A DNA stretch of 64,000 bases from Phycisphaeraceae bacterium (GTDB lineage: Bacteria; Planctomycetota; Phycisphaerae; Phycisphaerales; Phycisphaeraceae): NCBI GenBank assembly GCA_020851735.1, contig JADZCD010000010.1, forward strand, positions 1 to 64,000. Reading direction: 5' to 3'. Made by a program: the position numbers and the translations under genes. This document shows positions 15,778 through 24,900 of this stretch, piece after piece (positions within the stretch are counted from its first letter, which is position 1; the number at the start of each line of letters is the position of its first letter). A model generated the notes under the pieces. That model saw only the letters and a list, made by a program, of their open reading frames with translations. It had not been told where the DNA came from and searched no databases.

Positions 15778-18045
15778 ATGCGCAAGTGGCTGATTCTGGC
15801 GGCGGCGATGCTATGGTCGGCGGCGGCTTATGGTCAGCCGTTGGCGGAATATCTGCCGGCGGACGCGACGGTCTACGTGGGCTGGCGGGGAAGCGAGGCG
15901 CTGGGCGGCGAGTACGACAAGAGCCACCTGAAGGCGATGGCGGAGTTGACGCAGATCAAGCAGGTGCTGGGGACGGTCTGGCCGAAGCTGATGGAAAAAG
16001 CGAGGCAGGAGGATCCGTCGATGCCGGACGCCGGCCCGACGTTCGAACTGCTGTCGGAGATAATCAAGTATCCCATGGCGATTTACGTGGGCACACTTGA
16101 GCAGGACACGCAGGGCAAGTCGGACGTGCGGGCGGCGAGCCTTATAAAGGTTGGGCGGGATGCGCCGAGCCTGCTGGCGAAGATCAACCAATTCAGCGAT
16201 CGGCTGGTGGCGTCGGGGCACCCGGTGAAATCGGAACTTGAACTGATCGGCACGGACTATCTGGGCGCCGGCGATGCCCAGACGATGGCGCGGATCAAGG
16301 CGCTGTTGGGTCAGCCGACCACGGCGCCGGCGGCCAGTCAGCCGGTCGGGCCGCTGGCCAAGGACGAGCGTTTTAAGCAGGCGATGGGGCGGGCGGCGGA
16401 GAACTCGGCATTGGTGGTGTACGTGGACTTGCAGGAAGTGGTGGATCAGGTGGACAAGCAGATCCAACGGACGGGTCCGGACCTGTCGTGGGTGTCGGCT
16501 CGGGACGCGATGGGCCTGTACGGCTTGGACCAACTGGTTTACAGCTGCGGTTTTCTGGGGCCTGATATCGTGAGCAACGTGTACGTGAGCAATCGCGGTC
16601 AGCGGCAGGGGCTGCTGAAGCTGCTGGAGCCCGGCAAGGTGGACCCGACGCTGCTGAAGCTGGTGCCCAAGAGTTCGGTGCTGGCGATGTGCGGCCAACT
16701 GGATCTAGCGGAGACTTACGGGCAGATTCGGCAGATGGCCGGGACGGCTAATGCGTTTGCCCTGGGACAATTCGATCAGGCGTTGGGGACGTGGGAGCAG
16801 TCCCTGGGGCTGCGGTTGCAGGGGGACCTGTTGTGGCCGCTGGGTCCGGGCTGGGCGCTTTATGTGGATCCAGAATCGGGGGGCGATGACATTCTGGGCA
16901 TGGTGGTGATCAACAAGCTGCGCGATCCGGCCAAGGCGCAGAGTTCGCTGGAGCGGCTGGCGGCGTGGGCCAATCAGTTGCTCCGCCAGCAGATGCAGGA
17001 TCCGAATGTCAACATCCAGTTGACCAAGACGACGTATCAGGGGGTGACCATCAACTATCTGGCGGTGCCGGCGGTGGCGCCGGCGTGGGCGGTGGTGGAC
17101 GGGAATCTGTATCTGGGGCTGTATCCGCAGACGGTGGCGGCGGGGATCGCGCGGGCCAAGGCGGGCGGGCCGTCGATTCTGGAGAACGAGCAGTTCCTGG
17201 CCTTGCGCCAGCGTCTGGGCGTGCCGGCGGACAGCAGCTTCAGTTTCGTGGACATTCCGCGGACGGCGCCGGGCAGCTATGGAATGGTATTGTTCCTGAC
17301 GCGCTTGTTTCAGGGCGTCGGGGACATGATGGGAGTTCCGACGCCGCCGCTGACGGTGCCGACGCTGGCGGATATCCGGCCGCACTTAGAGCCGGTCGGC
17401 GCTTTTGGCTGGGCAGACGAAAAAGGGATCCACTACACCACGCTCAACGCTTTCCCAGGTGACGCGATTCTGAGCCCGCAACAGAACCTGGGCCTTAGCA
17501 GCCAGATGATGATGGTAGGCATCCTGCTGCCGTCGCTGGGCCAGGCCCGCCAGAACGCTCAGGCGATGGAGTCGTCCACAAAAGTCCGACAGCTGGGCAT
17601 GGCCCTGTTGACTTACGCCAGCAATCATCAGGGACGGTTCCCGCCGGACCTGGCCGCGGTGGTAATCGACACGCGCATGCTGCCCTTTGGCAGTCTTTTC
17701 GTCACGCGGGATCGGGGCCGGGTGAGGGTTCCGCCGGATTTCGGCAGCTGGGAGCGGCCGCGGCAGGCGGCTTGGTTGGCGGCCAACAGCTCGTATTTGT
17801 ATCTGGGCGGCATGATCAAGGGCATTCCCCCCGGCAGCGAGAGTCGGACCATCGTGGCGATCGAGAAGCCGCACATGGTGAACAACGGCACGGTGGCGGC
17901 GGCGTTTGCGGATGGTCATGCGCAGCGGCTGCCTCTGCAGCAGGCGCGCCAGCTGATCCAACAGCAGACGGGGATGACGCTCGAGCAGCTGTTGAGCAAC
18001 ACGCCACCGCCGACGACGCAGGCTAGTCCGAGTCAGCCGCGCTAA
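15778..18045 (+). CDS. Large secreted protein with HX9DG-like C-terminus
   Basis: 755 residues, ATG after GGGGAG. A signal peptide (RKWLILAAAMLWSAAAYGQ) is followed by a long domain that begins LAEYLPADATVYVGWRG, the opening of DUF3352-like exported proteins. Around residues 560-640 comes a pseudopilin-like region (MMVGILLPSLGQARQNAQAM, then LGMALLTYASNHQGRFPPDL), and the end VNNGTVAAAFADGHAQRL resembles the DGH signature of planctomycete HX9DG proteins. Such proteins are abundant in Planctomycetes with no known function. The pairing of a DUF3352-like body with a pseudopilin-like tail in one chain is the notable feature. A Gln/Pro/Thr-rich tail closes the chain. Confidence 0.85.
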   Translation: MRKWLILAAAMLWSAAAYGQPLAEYLPADATVYVGWRGSEALGGEYDKSHLKAMAELTQIKQVLGTVWPKLMEKARQEDPSMPDAGPTFELLSEIIKYPMAIYVGTLEQDTQGKSDVRAASLIKVGRDAPSLLAKINQFSDRLVASGHPVKSELELIGTDYLGAGDAQTMARIKALLGQPTTAPAASQPVGPLAKDERFKQAMGRAAENSALVVYVDLQEVVDQVDKQIQRTGPDLSWVSARDAMGLYGLDQLVYSCGFLGPDIVSNVYVSNRGQRQGLLKLLEPGKVDPTLLKLVPKSSVLAMCGQLDLAETYGQIRQMAGTANAFALGQFDQALGTWEQSLGLRLQGDLLWPLGPGWALYVDPESGGDDILGMVVINKLRDPAKAQSSLERLAAWANQLLRQQMQDPNVNIQLTKTTYQGVTINYLAVPAVAPAWAVVDGNLYLGLYPQTVAAGIARAKAGGPSILENEQFLALRQRLGVPADSSFSFVDIPRTAPGSYGMVLFLTRLFQGVGDMMGVPTPPLTVPTLADIRPHLEPVGAFGWADEKGIHYTTLNAFPGDAILSPQQNLGLSSQMMMVGILLPSLGQARQNAQAMESSTKVRQLGMALLTYASNHQGRFPPDLAAVVIDTRMLPFGSLFVTRDRGRVRVPPDFGSWERPRQAAWLAANSSYLYLGGMIKGIPPGSESRTIVAIEKPHMVNNGTVAAAFADGHAQRLPLQQARQLIQQQTGMTLEQLLSNTPPPTTQASPSQPR

Positions 18046-18104
18046 GTCCGCGCGGGGGTCACGGGCGTGGTCGGTGCTTTTGACTCAGAGATGTGCCGGA
18101 GGAA

Positions 18105-18131
18105 TCCCAGGGTCAGGAGACCCTGGGCTTT
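18105..18131 (+). repeat. Hairpin repeat family C, loop variant
   Basis: Arms CCCAGGGTC and GACCCTGGG around AGGA, followed by CTTT. The inner stem bases differ from other C copies but still pair. Confidence 0.82.
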
Positions 18132-18145
18132 GAAGAGCGAGGTTG

Positions 18146-18173
18146 AGCCCAGGGATTATTTCCCTGGGCTTTA
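18146..18173 (+). repeat. Hairpin repeat family C
   Basis: Arms GCCCAGGGA and TCCCTGGGC around a TTATT-type loop, followed by TTTA. Second C copy within 70 bases, both between a secreted-protein gene and nadA. Confidence 0.85.
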
Positions 18174-18257
18174 GGGGCGGAACGCGGGTAAAATTCTTGG
18201 CTGTTCCCTTTTTCGTGTGCAGGTACCTAAAATACTCTGCTCTAACCGTGGACCCGC

Positions 18258-19565
18258 ATGATGCTATGGCAATCTCCCCTGCCGCCGCGATACAGCCGCT
18301 TAAGCGATCAAGAGCTTAAGGAAGCGATCGCTGCGCGCAAGGCGGAGCTGGGCGCGAAGCTGGTGATTTTGGGGCACCACTATCAGCAGGACCAGGTGAT
18401 TGCGTTCGCGGACTTCACGGGGGATTCATTCAAGCTAAGCCAACTGGCGGCGGGACGGGTGCAGGAGACGGGGGCGTCGTATGTGATCTTCGCGGGGGTG
18501 CACTTTATGGCCGAGAGCGCGGATATTCTGACGCCCGACGAGGTGGCGGTGATCCTGCCGGACTTGGGGGCGGGGTGCTCGATGGCGGACATGGCCAATC
18601 ACGAGGACACGCTGGACGCGTGGGCGGAGATTCACGAAGCGCTGGGCTGGGCCCCCCCGGAAGTCGTGGACGAGAGTGGAACGGAGTTTTTAGCGCAGTC
18701 CATACACACACAGCAGTCTTCGGCCGGCGGTGTGGCACCGATGGGTGCAAGTCCCGGGCGGGTGATCCCGATCTGTTACATGAACTCGACGGCGGCGATC
18801 AAGGCGTTTTGCGGGCGTAACGGCGGGGCGGTGTGCACCAGCAGCAACTGCGGGCGGGTGTTTGCCTGGGCGCTGGCGGGCGGCACGCAGCCGCGGCGCG
18901 AAGGGGAGAGCATTAAGATTCTGTTCTTGCCGGACCAGCATTTGGGGCGGAACACGGCGGCGGCGCTGGGGTATGACGTGACGGCGGACATGGCGGTGTG
19001 GGATCCAAAACACCCCGACGGGTTGGGCGGGCTGGAGGCCGAGGAAGTGCAGCGGGCGACGTTTCTCTTGTGGAAAGGCCACTGCTCGGTGCACAAGCTG
19101 TTTCGCCCGGAGCACGTGGATCAGGTGCGGGCGCAGTGGCCGAGCGTCACGGTGATCGTGCACCCGGAGTGCGAGCACGCGGTGGTGCAGAAGGCGGATA
19201 TGACCGGGTCCACGGAAGGGATCATTGAGGCGATTGAAAAGGCGGCCTCCGGAAGTTACTGGGCGGTGGGGACGGAAGTGCACCTGGTGAATCGCTTAGC
19301 GCAAGAGGCGGCCAAGCGCAACGTGCGGGTGCGGATACTTTCCGAATGTCAGTGCCTGTGCACGACGATGTACCGGATCGACATGCCGCATTTGTTGTGG
19401 GTGATGGATGAACTGGCGGCGGGGCGGGTGGTGAACCGGATCACGGTGCCGGCGGAGGTAAAGAAGTGGGCGCTAAAGGCGCTGGATCGGATGCTGGCGC
19501 TGGCGGGGAGCGCTCAGGCCCCGCGGACGGCGGCGGTGGGAGGGGGAATGGGCGGGGATTCTTAA
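18258..19565 (+). CDS. nadA: Quinolinate synthase A with repeat-derived insertion
   Basis: 435 residues. NadA condenses iminoaspartate with dihydroxyacetone phosphate to quinolinate in NAD+ synthesis, using a [4Fe-4S] cluster. Motifs: LVILGHHYQ (36-43), GAGCSMAD (105-111, Cys107), YMNSTAAIKAFCGRNGG (174-190), CTSSN (193-197), the KGHCSVH loop with Cys276 and ECQCLCTTMYRI (363-374); Cys107, Cys276 and one of the last three are the likely cluster ligands. The chain is long for the family. Residues about 140-167 have no counterpart in NadA proteins I know, and their DNA (18702-18741) is a family D hairpin. The frame is kept and all catalytic motifs survive, so the enzyme is probably active. No strong ribosome site is seen. 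nadB and nadC are not nearby. Confidence 0.95.
   Translation: MMLWQSPLPPRYSRLSDQELKEAIAARKAELGAKLVILGHHYQQDQVIAFADFTGDSFKLSQLAAGRVQETGASYVIFAGVHFMAESADILTPDEVAVILPDLGAGCSMADMANHEDTLDAWAEIHEALGWAPPEVVDESGTEFLAQSIHTQQSSAGGVAPMGASPGRVIPICYMNSTAAIKAFCGRNGGAVCTSSNCGRVFAWALAGGTQPRREGESIKILFLPDQHLGRNTAAALGYDVTADMAVWDPKHPDGLGGLEAEEVQRATFLLWKGHCSVHKLFRPEHVDQVRAQWPSVTVIVHPECEHAVVQKADMTGSTEGIIEAIEKAASGSYWAVGTEVHLVNRLAQEAAKRNVRVRILSECQCLCTTMYRIDMPHLLWVMDELAAGRVVNRITVPAEVKKWALKALDRMLALAGSAQAPRTAAVGGGMGGDS
18702..18741 (+). repeat. Hairpin repeat family D inside nadA
   Basis: CACACACAGCAG on the left and GGTGTGGCACC on the right, matching other D copies (the TGTGGCACC tail is shared), with a decayed tip CTTCGG. 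It is translated in frame as part of NadA. Confidence 0.75.
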
Positions 19566-19610
19566 CACTTCGTTGGGCGCCTTGAACGAATTGGGGACTG
19601 AGATAAGGAA

Positions 19611-19636
19611 AACCACGGATGCAATCCGTGGGCTTC
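19611..19636 (+). repeat. Hairpin repeat family B, inverted orientation
   Basis: Arms CCACGGAT and ATCCGTGG around GCA-type loop bases, with GGCTTC on the right. Relative to 7361 and 11941 it is inverted. Confidence 0.87.
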
Positions 19637-19678
19637 TAAATAAGCGCGAACGGGGGCCAGGGGTGTATGCCCCGATCT

Positions 19679-21160
19679 TTAAGAAAAGACGGTTGACAGC
19701 AGGGGGTCGGCGGTGCGCTGCATCTCCTGGCGAAGGAGAGTGCGCAGGTGCGTTACGACGTCGGCATGGGAGGCGTCGTCGATGAGGTTGCGCGTTTCAC
19801 CGGGATCATCCGCCAGGTCAAAGAGCCCCTGGATGCCGTTGTCGTACCAGGCGTATTTCCATTGCTCGACGCGGACCATGCGCCCGGCCTGCCTTTGGCA
19901 GATCACCGGGTGCGGAGAAGTGTTGGCTGCGCCCTCGATGAGGGGACGCAGGCTGACGCCCTGGGCGGAGGGAGGAACGGGAAGGCCGGCGTAATCCAGC
20001 AGCGTGGGGGACAGATCCAGCAAACTCACGGGCGCGGCGATGCGCCGCCCGGCGGGAATGCGGCGGGGGCAGCGGACGATCAGGGGAACCTGGGTGATCT
20101 CTTCGAAAAAGCCGTAGGTGGATTTGTAGACCATGCCGTGGCTGCCGAGCATGTCGCCGTGGTCGGCGGTAAAGAGCACGAGCGTATCGTCGGCCAGGCC
20201 CAGCTCGTCCAGGGCGGCGAGCATGCGCCCGACCTGATCGTCAATGAATTTGACTAAGCCAAAGTAGACGGCCAGGTGCTCAAGCATGACGTCGCGGCCG
20301 ACGACTTGGACAAAGCAGCGTGACGTGCCGGCCAAGGGCGCGGGGGGGTTGTGGTCGTGATTGGCGGGCAAAAGGGCGGGGGTGCGCGGCAAGAAACTGT
20401 AGTAGGGCTCGGGCGCGACGACCGGATCGTGAGGGGCGTTGACGGACCAGGTCATCATGAATGGTTTACCGCGAATTTCGTGGAGTTTTTCGATGATCCG
20501 GTCGGCAAAAAGGGCTTCGGGCTGGTGCGCGGGAGGGATGATGGAGCGGCCGATGAGGGAGAGGATCGGATACAGGGCTTTAGGCGACGCCTGCCAGCGC
20601 TGATGGGCCTGCCAGACGGCGGGAGTCATGCAGGTGGTTTCCTGGCACAACTGCGGAGGGGAAACGAGCTCGGCAGAGCCGGCCTTTTTCGCCAGGGGAA
20701 TGACGGGCTGCTGAAGGCGAAGGTTCTGAATCTGGCTGGGCAGGACGTCGGTGAAGTAGTGATCCCGCTGACGGGCGTCCCGATCCTGGAAGTGGTTGGG
20801 CGAGGGCGCGTCGCCGCGGAAGCAATCCAGGGCGCCCAGGCGCCCGGTGTGCCAGCGGCCGACGTAGGCGGTGGTGTAACCGGCGTGGGCCAGGAGGTTT
20901 TCGGTGAACGGGGTGTCGTTGGTAATGGAGGCAAGGCCCGGGTGATCGACATTGCGGGTAATGCCGTGGGCATGAGGGTATTGGCCGGTGAGGATGGAAG
21001 CCCGGGAGGGGGAAGAGACGGGCCAGGTGCAGGAGGCGTTTTCAAAGAGTGTGCCCTGGGCGGCTAAGCGATCCAGGTGCTGGGTGTGGATGAGTCGGCC
21101 GCCGTAGGCGCTTAAGGCCCGGGCGCTTAACTGGTCGGCCATGAGGAACAGGATGTTCAT
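19679..21160 (-). CDS. Sulfatase, Ser-type active site
   Basis: 493 residues, ATG after AAGGGTG. Sulfatases hydrolyse sulfate esters of carbohydrates. The metal-binding start is ILFLMADQ (3-10). The formylglycine signature reads SSPSR at 49-53, so Ser49 replaces the usual Cys and would need an anaerobic SME (AtsB-type) maturase, not seen here. Other family blocks are LVLFTADHGDMLGSHG with conserved Asp/His ligands, and the metal-site-like APHDP. No signal peptide is visible, so the enzyme could be cytoplasmic. It follows the DUF2238 gene by 34 bases on the same strand, suggesting one transcript. The substrate is unknown. Confidence 0.93.
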   Translation of the reverse strand: MNILFLMADQLSARALSAYGGRLIHTQHLDRLAAQGTLFENASCTWPVSSPSRASILTGQYPHAHGITRNVDHPGLASITNDTPFTENLLAHAGYTTAYVGRWHTGRLGALDCFRGDAPSPNHFQDRDARQRDHYFTDVLPSQIQNLRLQQPVIPLAKKAGSAELVSPPQLCQETTCMTPAVWQAHQRWQASPKALYPILSLIGRSIIPPAHQPEALFADRIIEKLHEIRGKPFMMTWSVNAPHDPVVAPEPYYSFLPRTPALLPANHDHNPPAPLAGTSRCFVQVVGRDVMLEHLAVYFGLVKFIDDQVGRMLAALDELGLADDTLVLFTADHGDMLGSHGMVYKSTYGFFEEITQVPLIVRCPRRIPAGRRIAAPVSLLDLSPTLLDYAGLPVPPSAQGVSLRPLIEGAANTSPHPVICQRQAGRMVRVEQWKYAWYDNGIQGLFDLADDPGETRNLIDDASHADVVTHLRTLLRQEMQRTADPLLSTVFS

Positions 21161-21194
21161 CAGCTAATCACCCTTGCTCTCCAACGGGACCAGA

Positions 21195-21851
21195 TTAACC
21201 GCGCCGCAGGCGGAGGCGAATTAAGATGGCCGCGAGGGTGGCGCCGGTGGTGTTGGCCACCAAGTCCCAGCCGGTGTTGACGTAGCCGCCGACGTTGGTG
21301 TTCGGTAGCGTCAGGGTGGCGATGAATTCGACGACTTCGTTGAGTGCGCCCAGACCCATGCCCGCCAAGGCGGCGAGGAAGAGCAGGCCGAGGGTCGGGC
21401 GCGCGACGCCAAGGCTGGCGGACATGCCCAGCCAGCAGATCCAGGTGGCGACGGCAAAACCATAGGCGTGAATGACCTGATCGTATTTGAGGTAATCGGG
21501 AATCAGCCACAGGCTGTAGAGGACGCGCTGGGTGCCATTAATCGGCCAGGCGGCGGGGACGGGCAGCAGTCCGCCGGCCATGTGGGCCAAGCCCCAGAGG
21601 GAAAGGGCGGCTAAGGCGGCGGCGGGCAGGCGCACGCGGGCGTGCACGAGCAGCATCAGGGCGATGATCAGGACCATGGTGGCCAGGTAGAAAATGAATT
21701 CACGATTGCCGGTGAGGAGGGCGGCAAGCAGGGCGCCCAGCAGGTAGAGGCTGGTGCAGGCGGCGACGAGGGCGATGGGCTTATTCCAGAACGGCCGGCG
21801 GGGGGTGGGCGAAGCGGCGGGAGCAGAAGTCGTAAGAGATTGATAGGACAT
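21195..21851 (-). CDS. DUF2238 (YjdF-like) membrane protein
   Basis: 218 residues. I take the ATG at 21851, after GGGGA; longer frames start far upstream inside the next gene. Six to seven hydrophobic segments follow one another from residue 25 on. The stretch LYSLWLIPDYLKYDQVIHAYGFAVATW and the later GMGLGALNEVVEFIATLTLPNTNVGGYVNTGWDLVANTTGA are the hallmarks of DUF2238 (PF09997), with conserved His, Glu and Asp in the membrane. Function in the family is unknown. It lies 34 bases upstream of the sulfatase gene and 120 bases after the GGDEF/EAL gene, all on the minus strand. Confidence 0.85.
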   Translation of the reverse strand: MSYQSLTTSAPAASPTPRRPFWNKPIALVAACTSLYLLGALLAALLTGNREFIFYLATMVLIIALMLLVHARVRLPAAALAALSLWGLAHMAGGLLPVPAAWPINGTQRVLYSLWLIPDYLKYDQVIHAYGFAVATWICWLGMSASLGVARPTLGLLFLAALAGMGLGALNEVVEFIATLTLPNTNVGGYVNTGWDLVANTTGATLAAILIRLRLRRG

Positions 21852-21970
21852 GGAAGATTTCCCCGTGTGGCTGAGGGAAATCAGGATAGCGAAGAATCCC
21901 GCGGGCGGGGGGCGGGCGTATGGAAACAAGCGGGAATGATGGGAGCCGGCCTGTTTATGCAGGGGCTGGT

Positions 21971-24900
21971 TTAGGTGGGCGGATTGGCGGCGGCGGCGGG
22001 TTTGGGGGCCAGGCCCTGGAGCAGGCCGGGGCTGATTTTCAGGTTGGGTATCTGCGCGGCGGCCAGGGGGCTGCTGAAGAAGTAGCCCTGTCCGAAGTCG
22101 CATTCGAGGGACTGGAGGATGAGGACCTGGTCGGCGGTTTCGATGCCTTCGGCCACAACGGGGATGCCCATGTTGCCGGCCAGCTGGGTGACGGCGTGGA
22201 CGAGGGCGGCGAAATCCTTGCCGCGGTCGATGTTGGCCACGAAGGAGCGGTCGATTTTCAGGACGTCGATGGGGAACTGGTGGAGGCAGGCCAGGGAGGA
22301 GTAGCCGGTGCCGAAGTCGTCCATATCCAGCTTCACGCCCACTTCCTTGACGGCCCGGAGGATGCGGGTGGCCAGGTCGACGTCGCGCATGACGGCGCTT
22401 TCGGTGATTTCCAGGTGCAGGCATTGGGGGGGGACGCTGGTTTCGGCCAGGATGCGGCGGATGGTGTCCGGGAGGTTGGGCAGGAGGAGCTGATTGCGGG
22501 AGAGGTTGACGCTGATGCCGCGCGGGGCGGCGGGCCCGAGGTCTTGCCGCCAGAGGCTGAACTGCCGGCAGGACTCGCGGAGCACCCATTCGCCGATGGG
22601 AATGATCAGGCCGGTGTCCTCGGCGATGGGGATGAACTCGCCGGGGGAGATCAGGCCGCGCTGGGGGTGGCGCCAGCGGACGAGGGTTTCGAGGCTTTCG
22701 ACTTCGCCGGTGCGCAGGGAGACGATGGGCTGATAGACCAGGAAGAGCTGGTCGGACTCGAGGGCTTTGCGGAGGTCGTTTTCCAGGTGCAGGCGGTTCT
22801 GGACACGATCGCGCATGGAGACGTCGAAGGTGACGTAGCGGCCCTTGCCGGCGAGTTTGGCTTCGTACATGGCGGTGTCGGCGTCGCGGAGGATGCCTTC
22901 GGCGGTGTCGGCGGCGTTGGCGCTGGTGACGATGCCGATGCTGGCGGTGGCGTAGACCTCGCGTCCGCCCAGGCGGTAGGGCAGGGCGAAGGCTTCGAGG
23001 AGGCGGTCGGCGACGATCTGGGCGTCGGCGCTTTCCTGGATGCCGTCGAGGAGGACGACGAATTCATCGCCGCCCAGGCGGGCGGTGGTGTGTTCGCCGG
23101 CCTGGGAGCTGAGGGAATCGCCCTCGCGGATCACGGCGCGCAGGCGGATGGCGATTTCCTGGAGCAGTTGATCGCCGGATTCGTGGCCGAGGCTGTCGTT
23201 GATGTTCTTAAAGCGGTCGAAGTCCAGGAAGAGCACGGCAAAGCGATAGTCCTGCATGCGGCGCGCGCGGAGGACGGCCTGCTGGAGACGGTCGCCGAGC
23301 ATGGCGCGATTGGGCAGGCCGGTGAGCTTGTCGGTGCGGGCGGCGGAGCGCAGTTCGTCTTCCATCTGCTTACGGACGGTGATGTCGTCCTTGACGGCCA
23401 GGTAGTGGGTGATATTTCCGCGGCCGTCGGTCAAGGGGGAGATGACGGCCAATTCCCAATAGAGCTGGCCGTTTTTGCGGCGGTTCTGCAGCTCGCCGCG
23501 CCACTCGCGGCCGGCCTTGATGGTGTCCCAGAGCTCCTTGTAGACGGCGGCGGGCATGAGGCCGGACTTGAGGACGCGGGGGTTCTGGCCGAGGGCTTCC
23601 TGTTCGGTGTAACCGGTGACGCGGCAGAAGGCCTGGTTGACGAAGGTGATTTTGCCTTCCAGGTCGGTGATGACCACGGAGGTGGGTGTCTGTTCGACGG
23701 CGCGGGACAGTTGGCGGACGGCGACCTCGGCCTGTTTGCGCGGGGTGATGTCGGTGATGATCGAGTGCAGGACCTGGCGATGGCCGAAGCGGATGAGGCT
23801 GACGGAGGCCTCCACGTCGCGGAGGGAGCCGTCGGCCAAGCGATGCTGGAATTCAAACTGTTTTTTCTGTCCCGCCACGATGGACCCGATGATGTGCCGC
23901 AGCTGGGCGGGGGGCAGGGTGTTGATCTGGGAAATGTGCAGGGCCAGCATCTGTTCGCGGGTGTAGCCATAGAAGGCCAGGGCGGCGGCGTTGGCGTCCA
24001 GGAACCGACCGTCGGCGGGATCGAGCATGAACATGACGGCGGAGTTGTCGGCGAACTGGCGGCGGTAGGATTCTTCGCTGGCGCGGAGTTCCTCGGTGCG
24101 GACGCGGACGATTTTTTCCAGGTCCACGCGGCGGTTGCTGAGGAAGTCGATGAAGAGGGCGGTCAAGGCGGTGAGCAGCAGGCCGACGAGGGCGGTTAGG
24201 CCCCAGGCGTGGGAGGCATAGGCGGCCAGGAACACGGGGCCGGGACGAATGACCAGGGCGTAGGCCTTGCCGAACATGAACAAGGGGTGGACGGCGCCAA
24301 AGTCGAAGGCGTGGCCCTGTAACAGCGGGGTGCGTTCGAGGGGACTGGCGTCGGCCCGCGGCAACGAGGAAACCAGGAACCGCGGGGGCGCGTTTTCCTC
24401 GAGCTGATAGAAGTCGGCGACGGCGGTCTCCAGGGTGGGGCTGGCGGGGTGAAAGGATTTCTCAAGAATCTTGTTTAGGCGCAGGGTGATGTAGACCAGG
24501 CCGCTGGGGTCGGCTGAGCCGAGGATTTCGTCATCGGCCAGGATGGTTTCACCGGGAAAGACGGGCATATAGACATTGACGGCCAATTCCTGGTTGCTGA
24601 GCCTGTGGATGGGATCGGTGGCGGTGGGCATCTGCCTTTGCAGGGCGGTTTGGGCGGCGGCCCAGCGCGCCGGTTCGGTTTGCACGTCAAAGCCCAGGAC
24701 GGATTTGATTTCGGCATAGGGTTCGACGTAGCAAATCGGGTAGTAGACATCGGCCGGCGGCACGGGCCGTTTCTGCCCCTGGGCGTCAAAGTGGAAGACG
24801 CCAAAGTCCGTCATGCCATCATCGCGGATCTGCTTTTCGAACTTGTTTTTATCCGCGGCGGGGATGCGCGGGGCCCAGCCGACGCCGCCGACATGGGGCT

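Noticed and set aside
21920-24199. A very long plus-strand frame of 759 codons opposite the GGDEF/EAL gene
   Set aside because: It is a GC-driven antisense frame. The minus strand encodes recognisable CHASE, PAS, GGDEF and EAL domains, and the plus-strand product is low-complexity.
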